A stretch of DNA of 64,000 nt from Clitopilus passeckerianus (Eukaryota > Basidiomycota > Agaricomycetes > Agaricales > Entolomataceae): the NCBI GenBank assembly GCA_944990035.1, contig CALYLX010000072.1:244265-308264 (forward strand), given 5' to 3'. Below the pieces are notes generated by a model. It saw only the letters and a list, made by a program, of their open reading frames with translations, had not been told where the DNA came from and searched no databases. The translations under genes and the position numbers were made by a program. Positions 46,355-58,539 of the stretch are shown in pieces. Numbering within the stretch: position 1 is the first letter of the stretch; each line of letters opens with the position of its first letter.

Positions 46355-48690
46355 ATGGCGGCACCTACGCAGGAGTATCCCCCATGGCTAACAGCTGTAC
46401 CCACCACTATCTACGCCCCGAACGGATCACCATTGACCACTGCAACGGAAATACTCTATCTCCCACTGACATACTATGGACCTAGTGTAAGTTATGCTTG
46501 GACTCTTGCTTTATCTCATACTTACACTGCGGAAAATAGATTCCGTTGGGTCCAGAATGGACTTATGGTGGTTTAACCTCTCCTGCTTCAACCAGTTCAG
46601 TCATGTCGACAACTTCTATGTCGATAACGATACCGACCACAACTTCTATCCCTACCGCGATACCTACCACCTCATCCTCCACCACGTCACCTTCATCTAC
46701 ATCCGCAGCGACATCCACTTCATCACTTCCGTCTTCATCAGTATCATCCTCCTTTTCACTCACCTCCACATCACCTTCACCTTCATCTACATCCGCAGTA
46801 CCAACACCCTCTGCCGCTAGCGGGCTGAGCCGTGCACAGCTTATTGGTGTCATAATTGCCAGTATCCTTGGGTTCATTTTTCTCTTCATCGTGGGCCTGC
46901 TTCTTTTGCTCTGTATCCGCAGACGTAGAAGGAGTAATCGCGGTTCACCATACGGGACTCTTCGAGACGAAAGCTTCACATGGGTTACTCCAGATGGCCG
47001 TATGTATGGAGAAGGGTCTCCGAGAACAAGCGGTGAGGAGAGAGACGCTTTCCTTCAGCGTAGCCGTTCCTCAGGTTATAACTCAGAACTTGGAGCCCGA
47101 CCTCCGTACGCTGGAATTCCTCGCGTGCCTGTCCCGCATGATAGTCACTCCTCTGGATCCACCTCGGGCTATGGCGATGTGCTGGAAAAGCCAACTCTTA
47201 ACCTCCGCCCTGCCACCCCGGAATTCGACTACTCCAATGCTCGCGGCAAGATTCTGTCAGAGGAAGACATCCGCAAAATTGAGGAAGAAGCAACACTTCC
47301 AGACAAAGAGAAGGACGAAGACGACCCGCTTCTGCTACCTCCCCCACGGTTGGTCGACCCAGCCAGGAGAGAAACTTTCCAAACCACACGGCGCGAAAGC
47401 TCGCAAACAACTCTCGGCCAGTATCCTGATGCTGATGAGCCAGCTACCATCCTTAACGCCCGCCGTGTCCGCGTTGACGAGCTTGGTATTCACTCACCTC
47501 CCAAGCTACCCCATCCAGTCGATGGAAGCGGTTCTAGCAAGAGCACGAATCGTTTCCTCAACAGTCTCGGCCTTAACCGCCTGAGCAAACTGATGAACTT
47601 TGGGTCCACGTCAGGGCACCGTTCTTGGGGACCTGAAGAGGGCGAGGCAGGCCAGTCACTTTTGGGCCGCCGCGACATGGCCGAAATGCCTGAAGCAGGA
47701 CCATCCTCATTCAAGAGACCTATTCTCGGACTGGGTTTAATTGAGGGCGAGCGGCCACAGTCTGGGTACAGCAGCAAGAGCAATGGGACCGTATATTACG
47801 ACGCCCGATCTTCCTTCCGCGCCACACCAACGTTGACGAACACTCCTCCGACACCTTTACCAAGAGTCCTTACTCCGAACCTTCCGGTTTGGGGGAGTGC
47901 TTCCTCAAGAGGATCGCCTGCCCCTCACATCCCACCCGTCCCACCCCTTCCGAGTTCTGTTGCAGAACATACCCAGACAAGAGACGTTCTTGACGAACCT
48001 GCGCCTGCGGCTGTTTCGCCATTCTCGGGTTCGGCTTCGGTGCCTTCTCTACGGGACACAGCGACTGCAGTAACAGCAAGTGATAGGACTTACTATCCCT
48101 TCCCGCCTGGCCTTGAGCATGATGGTGCACGGGCTAAAAGCTGGGCGTCTTCGACCTCACCCCATAGTCGGAATCAATCCTTCCACCCCGTTTCGAGTTT
48201 GGGCACAAATGCTGGCATTTCGATCGACATTCTGGAGGAAGAACCGCCGAGGGCTGGAGCCAATTGGAGAGCGATGTCCGATATCTCACAGCACGAGCGA
48301 CGAGGGACTTTTGGACAGGTAAGCAGGCTTCCGCTGGAGTTTTCTTCTGCTCTTAACTAACAAGTAATTTTGTAGCGAATTGCAAATACATCAGAATTCG
48401 CTGAAATTGGCTCTCTTTACTCGGAACGCTCCCAGCTCGACCCAAATGCTAACAACGGCTCAAGACGAGACCTGAATGGCTCACAAGGCTCAGCGTCATC
48501 GAATGGTCGTTCTGTAGGAACAGTCAACACGGAAGGCTCTCAGGGATCTGGCGGACCATGGTTAATGGCACCTCCGCCCGCTCATATATTTGGCCGACCG
48601 TTCAGTGCGGAATGGACAGGTGCTGAGTCGCCTGAGTCTGCAAGCCCACCCACCAGCCCGAGAAATAACGATTGGACACTTGGTCTCTAA
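46355..48690 (+). CDS. Single-pass Ser/Thr-rich membrane protein (wall-stress-sensor-like topology)
   Basis: Exon 1 MAAPTQEYPPWLTAVPTT ends at YYGPS; after a GTAAGT...AATAG intron IPLGPEWTYGGLTS follows. Then about 70 residues of almost pure Ser/Thr, a hydrophobic span AQLIGVIIASILGFIFLFIV with GLLLLLC directly after it, and the stop-transfer RRRRRS. The long cytosolic tail (about 560 residues) is disordered, Pro/Ser/Arg-rich with acidic patches. The last intron (GTAAGC...TTGTAG at 48319-48375) leads to a final exon ending NDWTLGL at 48688-48690. No cleavable signal peptide is evident, but the stalk-TM-basic-tail design resembles fungal cell-surface sensors. No catalytic domain; role inferred. 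Confidence 0.7.
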
Positions 48691-50185
48691 GGACTTTGGC
48701 TGCTTTCATCTCAATGTGTAATTTATATCCCTGCTCTTCATCTAGAGACCTCTGCTTCTTCTCTTTGCATCTTGCACGGCATTGCATATTCTGTGGTCTT
48801 GGTTGGGCATACTGCAGAAATATTCGACATTTTTTAGTCATATTACTTACAAGTTACATGGGTTCCGAGGACCCTCTTGCCCATCTGTATCGATTTACAT
48901 ACATCATCTCAACTGCACGCTGCTCCCGAGTTTGTCACGATTTAGCACGCACATTCACTCCCACAATTTCAGTTATTTACTACTTACAGAGGTTCGTAGT
49001 GCCTGCTGACGCTTCTTGGTACGGATACAATACAGCCCACTTGTGTATATATTACTTTACGATTACAGAATGAAATAGTTTGAGCGCGTCTATTATTCCA
49101 TGAAGCTTTCGAGTTATTCAAGATTTGGCCAGAGGTGTGGCGTCGAGTCTACATTGATTTGGTGCCATTTTGACTATTGACCACAATCAACACACAGTGA
49201 AGACTGCCATTCTTGCGACAGAACACTACTACGACGCGCAATCTAGTTTCGCGTGTCTTTCATTGAAAGATTCCAGTCAAGAGTAGTGAATGGCAACTCG
49301 AAACAGCCGAAAAACTCCCTTGTCACCTGGACTCATTGCAACCGTGCTGGAACCGCTGTATGTCTTCTAACGCTCTCGGCGGCGGCACGAGGTCAAAAGG
49401 ACGCTTACAGGAGGTTATGACCGCACGAAAACGGGTACAGTCAACAGGCGAGCGTCTGCCCATTTACCCTTACACTTGCAGTAATGGTTTTTCCTTTGAG
49501 TCAGGATCTTCACCTTCGAGGTCCGTTGCGCATTTCCGCATGGTGATACCATCGATGAACCACACGCGGGTCTGGGAGCAGATTGTCGTTATGTTTATGT
49601 CAATGATTCTTTCTTTCTCCGTGGTTCTAGCGATGCGATGGGCTAATATTGTGTCCCTCTAGGCAGACCTGGCTACCAGAATTGTTCAAGGCCGCACAAG
49701 AATCCGGAGCCCTCCTCGCACCCGGCCCGCGTAGCTGTTCTTCGGATAGCACTCGTTGTCGAAACGTCCAAACCGTTCAAACGGTCTTCCGCCTTTTTGA
49801 ATGGACGATCTTTACTCAAACTTGAAGAACTCCATTCGACGGGCCGGACCCAGGGTGTTTCGAAGCTATTTCCTCGCACTTGATCCCACTGTCATCATTG
49901 GGTTGGAGATGCTTCGCCGAAGATGATGCTGGCCCTCGACTGCAACCTCGTACTCCTTCGTTCACCTGGCTGGCGACCTCCCAATTTCAACCGTCACAAG
50001 GTCGACTCAGGTGCTCAAAATACCTTCTCGGTCCCTTCAAGTTGACGTTTCTTCCACGAGCTTCGCTCCGCTCGCGCATTCTCTAGGAAACCTTCGATGC
50101 CAGTCGAGATGACGGACCGGACAACTCGCCTAGGCAACCTACTATAAAAAGAATAACGGGCAAAGTGACCACATAGCCTACGAAG
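48691..50185. other. Intergenic region, promoter of GH51 gene
   Basis: About 1.5 kb of non-coding sequence with only short unsupported frames. Includes a TATA box at 50143-50150. Confidence 0.45.
50143..50150 (+). promoter_or_regulatory. TATA box, GH51 gene
   Basis: TATAAAAA lies 36 nt upstream of ATG 50186. Confidence 0.55.
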
Positions 50186-53100
50186 ATGCTATCCAAGCTG
50201 TCTGCTATTCTCGGGTTGCTTCTGTTTACAGGTACGGCTCAGGCCGTTACTGTATCAGTTAGTGCAACTGCCAGTCATCCCATTCCTACTACTTTATGTC
50301 AGTATGATGTTATAGCTATTCGTCGAAATGTATCTCACGTAGTTCTTAACAGGGGGGCAAATGTACGAGGTATGAGCAATGGTGTTAAAAGCGACATTTC
50401 ACAAATTCACGAATTTCTTTTGCGCCCTGAAGGACATTAGCGTAAGTACAATTTCCCGTCTTGGTTGTCCATGATGCTGATTAACATGTCTGCGTAGCAT
50501 GTAAGTTGATGAGGTCCGCTTCGAGAGCTTTTCTGATATGGGTGTTTCCTTTAGAGTGGCGATGGCGGCCTTTATGCAGAGAGTGAGTCTGAGTTAACCA
50601 CGGGGCTTTTCAGCAATATCTCACATGTTGTAACTCCAGTGCTCCAGAATCGAGCGTTCCAACAAGTCAGCCCTGGGTCATCTGCCTCTTTGGCGGGATG
50701 GTCTACTGTTAATGGTGCCACTATCAGTGTGGTAAGGGCAAGCACGCCAGTATCGGCCGCCCTTCCAAACGCTTTGCAACTCGTCGTTCCAAGCGGTCGC
50801 TCCGGAGGAGTCGGTTTCGCCAATGGTGGATATTACGGTATGCCAAACAAGTGCATCTACTTCTTGGTGCTAATCCCCTTTTCTATTAGGGATGAAGATC
50901 ACTGGAGGGTCGCAATACAAGGCATCCTTCTACTACCGGTTCCCCTCGTCATCGAGTTACCGCGGTAATGCAGTCGTCAGTCTCCAAACCACCGGTGGCC
51001 AGATCCTAGCCTCCACAAACGTGGCTCTTTCTGGTGCTCAAACTTCCTGGCAACAAATCAACGTAACTTTAACTCCTTCATCAAGCGCCTCCAACCTGTC
51101 GAACCGATTTGCTGTCACTATTGACGGTTCTGCTGGTGCACAAACGGTTCAGTTTGCAATGCTCTCACTTTTCCCTCCTACCTTCAAGAATAGGGAAAAC
51201 GGTCTCCGTGTAGACATTGCTAATGCAAGTCTTTCTCCTCTTTTTTGTTTGGTTTTGAATGATCTCAGCTAATGAGGAATGGGCAGGCTCTCGTTGAGAT
51301 GGCACCATCGTTCTTCCGACTCCCCGGTACATTACCTTTGTCCTTCATCAACGAGTAAAACCCTGACGTTACCGGCTAGGTGGCAACAACTTGGAAGGCC
51401 AGACGGTCGCATCAAGGTGGCAATGGAATGCAACAGTCAGTCTTCTACCTGTCGATTCTTCTTGACGTATGCTCATCATATAACAGCTAGGACCTTTGGT
51501 AAACAGGCCAGGTATTTAAGGAGAAATTTGTTGCCTTATTCATAATCAATTTGCTGCCAAGGCCGCGCTGGCGATTGGAGCTACGTCAATACAGAGTAAG
51601 TATATCCTCCGGCTGACAAGCATAGCGGCTAACACGGTTCATTAGCGGTCTCGGCCTCTATGAGTACCTCTTGTGGTGTGAAGACGCAGGAATGGAACCT
51701 ATCATGGCCGTCTGGGCAGGCAAGTCTGAGATTATCTTCCTGGTTTGTACGATCTAACTTAACTCGTCGTCCAGGATACGCGCTTGGAGGCGAAACCGTC
51801 GCTCAGAATAACCTACAACCATACATCCAACAAGCCATTGACCAGGTTGATCCAACATCTAATATCGATCAACCAGCGAAGGTGCTTACCTCCTCCCCTA
51901 GATCAACTTTGTCGTCGGTGATGCTTCGAAGAGTTCCGCTGGTAGGAACAGAATTTCTGTTTAAGGATGCAAGCAGTGCTGAACTCCGATAACAGCGGCA
52001 TTGAGGGCTTCTCTCGGTCATTCTGCCCCATTCAAGCTGAATTACGTCGAGATTGGAAACGAGGTGAGTGTTTGTAGCTAATTTACCCGGACGGTTGCTA
52101 ATCACCCCATCGTAGGACTTCTTTGCCTCCAACTCGTTCGTATATCCATGGCCCATGCCTATTTAATGCAATCTCAAACACTTGTGACTTCCAGATACAC
52201 ATACCGATGGCCCGCTTTTGCAAACGCCCTCAAGGCTCAGTTCCCCAATATCAGTACGTTCTTTTTCCTCAAGGCAATTTATCAGGGCTGACCTCTGCCA
52301 TAGACTTCCTCGCCACGTCCTATGTCAACAGCCCAGTCCTGTCACCGAAACCTACTCATTGGGATGTCCATGTTTACCAACGACCCTGTGGGTCTCCAAT
52401 CTACGCCTAGACCGTCAGCTAGCTAACATGCCTTGTTAAGCCTGGTTCACTCAAAATGCTTTCTACTACGACGGGTTTGCTGTAAGCTCCGAGTATAGGT
52501 ATCCGTGATTATTTTCTGACCCAATACTTTTAGCGCGATGGCACAAAATACTTCGAGGTACGATCCAGTTGTTGATTTCCAGTTTCCTTACTCAAGGAAG
52601 TATGACCTTCCAGGGAGAATATGCAGTGACTGCGGATGATAGCGGTGCCAACCTAAAATACCCAATCATGGCAGGTAAGCATCAGAATCTTCGCCTTGAT
52701 CTCTATGACAGGCCTAAACCTCTGTCAGGCTCGGCCGGAGAAGCTGCGTTCATGACCGGCATGGAGAGAAACAGCGATATTGTGTCAGTCATATTCGTAC
52801 TTGTGTCATTGCGCTTGCTTATCTATAATCTTCGCAGATTCGCCGCTTCTTATGCCCCTCTTCTCAATGTGAGCCTGGCTACCTTTTCTGACACCTCACG
52901 CTGACGCTAGATCCCTTAGCATATCTCTGGTTCTCAATGGGTGGGTCATACCTCCAGTTTGTTCTCGAATGCTTACTGAAGAACCGTGCCCCAGACCCCG
53001 AATCTTGTCAGCTTTGAGTACGTGTACCTGTGCACCTTTGTCACACTAGATTCTTATTCTTGGCTAGTTCTGGAAGCGTTATTCGGTCTACGAGCTTCTA

Positions 53101-53560
53101 CGTCCAAAAGGTCAGCTTACTATCATTTCTACTTCGAGCGAAAATGTGCTGATATCCTCTAAAGCTCTTCAGTCTGAACAGAGGTGATGAATACCTCCCA
53201 AGCACCTTACCTTCCAAGACTGGTACTCTGCACTGGAGTGTTGTCCGCAAGAAGTCCTTCAACCAGATTATCATCAAGGTATAGCATCAAATTTCTAGAG
53301 AAATGTTCAGTAGCACTGACGCTCTTCGTAAGGTTGCGAATACAGTCGGATCCACGGCACCTCTGACCTTCGTGCTGCCTTTCAATACGGTGTCATCTTC
53401 CGGTAACTTGCAAGTCCTGCAAGGAGCTCAGACCGCGAGTAACACCCCTACCAATCCTAATGCTGTGGTCCCCAGCACCAGCACCATTACAACCGGCAAG
53501 ACCTTCAACTATACAGCTCCTGCGTACAGTGTCAGTGTTATTACAGTTACTGCCCAATGA
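50186..53560 (+). CDS. Secreted alpha-L-arabinofuranosidase, GH51, with micro-exons
   Basis: Releases arabinose side chains from arabinoxylan and arabinan. Signal peptide [20 protein letters not shown]. The N-terminal block [21 protein letters not shown] is assembled from a run of very small exons: 17 nt (50353-50369), 9 nt (50433-50441, encoding D-I-S), 3 nt (50498-50500, His) and 28 nt (50555-50582), each bounded by GT-AG introns of 54-63 nt. Then come [32 protein letters not shown] and [13 protein letters not shown]. The acid/base Glu is in YVEIGNEDFF and the nucleophile in FEGEYAV. It ends [11 protein letters not shown]. Domain order and both catalytic Glu fit an active GH51; many more short introns follow. 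The gene is convergent with MFS transporter 2, 300 bp apart. Confidence 0.88.
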
Positions 53561-53859
53561 TCTATTGGAGATGGGGCTCATACAATGGTGGATATCTCGG
53601 GCTTTTCGTATCGCGTCGGTACAAGTTATCTTTTCAGAAATACAATCCATCCCTGGTTTTTATCTTGTTGCCTGGTCTGGCCCTGTACAATATTTCTGAA
53701 TCAGTGCGACCACCCATGCGGAAGACCGTGTCGAGTTGCAAAGTGTCTCTGGAACAGATCTAGGTACAAGCGTTTCTGATAGTGGTATAAGTTTTGAATG
53801 TGCAGCTTCTACAGAAGTGGAGGTATTGTACATATAATATCATACAGCTTCCGGTTGTT

Positions 53860-55720
53860 CTAATCCAGCCGTTCATCTCGTTCCGAGAAGTCTAGTTGTT
53901 TGGGTAAAATGAGGGCAGTTCGCAGTCCAGCGAACGAGACAAAGCATAGTATCAGATAAACAAAATTGCCTCCAAGGAGATTCCTTTCTTGCGAATATGC
54001 GAAGAGAGAAGATGCAACCGAGGGTGCGATTGCACGAGCGGTCGATGTCACTGCTTGAGCCAGGCCGTTGGTGGCGCCGAGCGCTGTCCTTGAGGGAGCA
54101 CTGTGCGCAACGAAAATCTGTATGGAAGCTAGGGTCTTAGGTTAGTCGTGCCGGATACAAATGGAAATATCCACGACTGACCGAACGCCATTGTATTCGT
54201 GAACCGACACGAAAGCTGTACAACAAGCACAAGCCAGACCATCGGATTCAAACCTCCAGTCTGACGTGCAAAGTAGTTCAACAACGGATACAGCGCCATG
54301 CCGAAGAGGTAGCATGCATGAGCAAACACCTGGGCCTTCCTTGGTCCATAATGGCGGATGAGTCTGGCTGCGCAGAGGACTTGAAATGCGATGTTGAAGA
54401 CGCCGAAGACGCTCATGAGCATGCCGATTTGATATGGAGTCAGACCGAGACCGCCGTTGGCTACTGAGGTAGCGTAGACGAGAGGCATCAGTGCCCGATG
54501 AGATGAGTTTGAGAGAGCTTGGAGTATGTATACTGCGAGGGCGTTGAGAACTGGGGGTATGAGGAGATCAAGGAAGGGCGGAGACTTCGGGAGGGCTTCA
54601 GGAGTGCCAGGTGATAGGTCGATTGGGTGATGGCCGTCATACTCATCGAGAAGCGGACTACTGATTGTTGGCGTATTCCCTGTAGCCGAGACTGGCTTCG
54701 CTTGTGAACGAGAGGTAATGGGAAGGGTCTGAAAAGAAGAGATATGAGCACCGGCTCCTCTAAGGCCTGAGAATGTGCATACCTCTTCGAGCCATAGGTA
54801 TGCAAGTAAAGTACTCGTAACAGCAACAAGACTAGTCACGATGCAGGGGAGAGCATATGGGTGGTCGCAGAAATATATGCTGTTGCCGAACAAATAGGGC
54901 CATCGGGTAGCAGGTTCTGCGAACAAACCTCCAATGTATTCTCTACGGAAAGTATTTGAGGTTAGAAGCGAGCAAAAAGGCAGAGGGGATTATGATCAAT
55001 TTACCCTGTCGTACTTCCTAACGTCCAAACAACAGCCAAGATAGCATATGCATCAGCAATATTGCTTGAGTCGGAAAGCTTATCGATGACCGATATTAGA
55101 CTAGACGCTCATATCATTCATATCAACGAAGAATATCCCACCTCAGCGACTACGCTTTTTTCAACGCCTGTGATTTGATCATGAAGCTGGCTAAACTTCT
55201 GGCATAGCGATTTGCTTACCGACTGCACCATTGAATAAGCCTTGAATTGCTCTTGAAACAATCAAGGATCCATACGACGAGGATAAGCCAAACCAAAGCA
55301 TGGTCAGGCTCAGGCCGAGTGCCCCAATCAGAAGAATCGGGCGTCGTCCGTGTCTGTCAGATGCCCATCCCCAATGAAAGACAGACATGGCTTCCGTGAT
55401 GCAATAAACCGTTGTCTGCAGCGATAGCAGATTGTCAACCCGAGCAACCAACGCGATAGAGCTAAAGTACCGACAATGAGTCCAGAATAGTATCCCGCCT
55501 TCCGCTCATCTCCTCCAGTAATGCCTGTATCCTGCACAAATCTGATGAAGAATGGGTCCACAGTGTGCGTGGTCACCATTTCCACCGCCGCGATGAAATA
55601 GACCAGCGATAACTGCTGCTTGGGCAGAGGCGTTCGGGTTGGCGTTTTCTTCAGAGCTGGACCCGGTAGCACATCGCGTGCTCCGCCTTCCTCATGGCGC
55701 ACGTCCATTCCTAGGCTCAT
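53860..55720 (-). CDS. Major facilitator superfamily transporter 2 (paralogue of transporter 1)
   Basis: Start at MSLGMDVRHEEGG (ATG 55718-55720). Same architecture as transporter 1: LPKQQLSLVYFIAAVEMVTTH, FIRFVQDTGITGGDERKAGYY, GWASDRHGRRPILL (motif A), SRAIQGLFNG, GLFAEPATRWP, PPFLDLLIPPVLNALAVYIL, GLGLTPYQIGMLM, ARLIRHYGPRKAQVFAHACYLFG and SAPSRTALGATNGLAQAV. It ends LDFSERDERLD at 53860. Sequence between paralogues differs most in the N-terminal tail and the central loop. Several short introns, no frame disruption seen. Expected in plasma or vacuolar membrane; substrate not predictable. Confidence 0.82.
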
Positions 55721-55970
55721 TTTTAATGAGGAATGGGATTTCAACAAGGTATCGTTGGCATGGCCTTCAGTGCAAACTTGACGGAGCGACGACCCTAACT
55801 CAGGAGCAGGTCAAGAATCAAGCTCAAATGGGGCTCAGGCTCGTTCAAACTCAGAACGGAATCTTCCGTACGTACAACTTCACGCTGGGCTTGAGCGCTT
55901 GACCGAGACCTCGACTTCGACCTCCGCCAATAATAATTCTAGAATCTATTGTAAGCAGCTATGCTACATT

Positions 55971-58086
55971 CTAATTCTGCTGAAATGCAGCTTGTGAAGC
56001 AATAGCCGTACATCTTGAAGTTTCTGGATCGACCTCTTTTTCTAAGAAAATACCACTCTGGCTCGTCGTGTTCCTTGAGCTTTGCTGCAAGACCAAACGC
56101 GTTCTATTTTGGGAAGAAAACTGGGGCCAAGCTGGTGACTTGATGAGCTTGTATGTATTAGGGTCCCGAGATCGAACAAAGGAAAGCCAGTAGGCAATTA
56201 ATTCCTCAGCAAACGCGTCCTCGACTGGCGTCATAGGAGTAAAAATCGCCGATCCATTGGAACTGGAATATTATTTGAGGTTTTTTTAATCAAGCTCTTA
56301 GAAGAGGACCTACCCTGTGTTGACGCCCTGGAACATCATCCAATTCTCTGCTGCATGTGCTACAGCCAGACTAGGAAGAGTCGGGTTTCTTTGATTGTAT
56401 CGGTATGTCCATGTGTTGACGTTTTTGCTGAAGCTCTGACCCATGATTGTCCGCTTTTAGGGAATGAGCATGCCGTCCGACTGGTACCGATGATCCGCCT
56501 ACCGTACACCGAACACTGATATCGCCGGTCAACGTTTGGTTGCGGAGGGCGTCAGTCGCAAAATTGGACATAGAGTATAGCTATGGGAATACTCAGTTTC
56601 AGGCGACGAGATGAGCAAGGCGTTGACGAACATTGTCTAATTCTCTGATGTCTTCCGGTCGGATTTGGGGAAAGTACAGTTTCACAGCTTCCTGTGCGTC
56701 ACTGCTGCCTATCGCCAACGTCTCGTTGGTGGTCGAACTGGAATATATATTAGGAGATGGTTAACACGAAAAGTGGCTCCGTACCCAACAATCAGCGGAA
56801 CCTTTGCGAAGTTTCCCGACATGATGGAGCGCGTCGGATAATCGGTGATAATCTTGCCATCCACGACGACGTGAAAGGTCTTGTAGAAGGAGCCATTGCT
56901 ATGTTCCATGGTCAGCGTGCCGCAGGGTACCCAACAGTGCAGTTGCTTACAATGCGGGCGTGTTGGCGCTATCTTGCGCTATTGCCAAAGTACTAATGTC
57001 CGCCTTGCGAAGACAAGCCATCTTTTCTCTTGTGGTCCCAGCACCACACCCCGCTTGCTGCGTATAGAAATCGAACAGCGGCTACAGGTGATTTAGTCAT
57101 TATCCGGACATTAACCACGAGAAAGCTGACCTTCTGCTGCTCTGGCAGTGGAACGGTGGTCTAAATGCACTCTGGACTATTGCACCCGAAAAGAGCTTTT
57201 CATCTTCATGCGCAACAAGATGAAGTTCAACCGCTGCTCCACCTGCACTCTCCCCATTTATAGTGACCTGGTCTGGGTTTCCTCCGAAACTGTGAATGTG
57301 ACGCTTCACCCATTTGAGCGCTTCGATCTGGTCTTTGAAGCCAGCATTAAGATCGCCCAGGCTTGGGTCAGATTGGAAATCTGGTAATGCTAGGAATCCG
57401 AAGGAGGAGAGCCGGTAATAGATGGAGACAATCACGACGTTTGGACTTTGGTGCACCCAGTGGTCGAAGGGCCATTGACGGGGGTTCCCATAGATGTAGC
57501 CTGGCAGCAAGGGTGTTAGTGAATTGTCTTCACCTTAGTCAAGGCGTGTTACCTCCACCATGGATGTATACCAAGACTGGAACTAATCATATTCGGTCAG
57601 ACATAGTAAGCCTACTTGAATGAACTGACTCACGATTAGCTCCTTCCGAGGCGCCTGTAGGAGCATAGATGTTAACCTTTAAACAGTCTTCACTCCCAGC
57701 TCCCCCGTGATCAGTCACTTTTTGAGAGACGATATGGTGAGTGCAACACTTCAGGGTGAAGATTGTATGGGGCTCTTACCATTAGTCTTTCCTTGTACGC
57801 AGAACTCTGGATATTGTGTTGCGTCAATAACGGATCCTTTTGAAGCCTCTGATATACGAGATGTGTTAAGGGGTACCGGGGCCCGGAAACGTAGATCCCC
57901 AAGGGGAGGCTCAGCGTATGAAATTCCAAGATAAGCTACTGTGTTTGGATAGGATTGGTTTCCTAGATATTTGGCATATCCAACATCGACGATAGGGTCG
58001 GTTGGAGAACTTGAAGGTGCAGCCTCGACCCAGCAGCTCCAGACAAGGAGAACGTAGAAAATGCCCAAGAGAAGAAAAGATGGCAT
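55971..58086 (-). CDS. Secreted type-B carboxylesterase/lipase 1
   Basis: Alpha/beta hydrolase of the cholinesterase-like (type B) family. Signal peptide MPSFLLLGIFYVLLVWSCWVEA. The mature part starts VDVGYAKYLGNQ, then YLGISYAEPPLGDLRF, EDCLKVNIYAPT, the oxyanion loop YIHGGGYIYG, and IVSIYYRLSSFGFLAL. The nucleophile elbow is GESAGG in FGGNPDQVTINGESAGG; the catalytic His is in VAHAAENWMMF. It ends ASQAAFQQN at 55971. Exons join in frame across about nine short introns, including GTTCGT...CATAG and GTAGGC...AAAAG. A second near-copy lies directly upstream on the same strand, separated by about 450 bp. A secreted esterase acting on wall-linked esters is a reasonable but unproven role. Confidence 0.85.
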
Positions 58087-58539
58087 CTAAGTAGCGAAAG
58101 AAGAATCCGCCGTAGCCATGAATAGAGAATATATATTCCTCCGTGAAGGCCGTTTCATCGGAGCGGGTCATTCTCCCTAGCATCGTCAGCGGCACTGAGA
58201 GATTTTCCTCCCGATAGTGCAAGATCTCGACAGGGTGAGGAGCAGCCACTTCGCAGTCCGCACGTTGCATTTGGAGGGTTGAAGATACCTCGATCAATTT
58301 AAAACCTAAAAATAGGTGACTTTGGCATTCAATGTAACAGGACACGGGTGACCTCCTACTCTCCGAGATGACCTTCCTCGTTACCGATGAACAAGCGATT
58401 CCGAAGGCTGTCACCCTCGGTGCGTCACCAGGTGCTCCACTCATGATCTTACCATCGAATCAGGTAAACTCACGTACGGGGTTGCTTGCATCGAGAGTAG
58501 GATATTATTGAGAAGCTGTAGTCCATCGTATGATACTAC

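Noticed and set aside
55736..55902. Plus-strand frame between MFS 2 and esterase 1
   Set aside because: Short, no start or domain support, and lies in the likely MFS 2 promoter.
57911..58444. 177-codon minus-strand frame over the esterase 1 start
   Set aside because: Out of frame with esterase 1's signal peptide and first exon; no domain.
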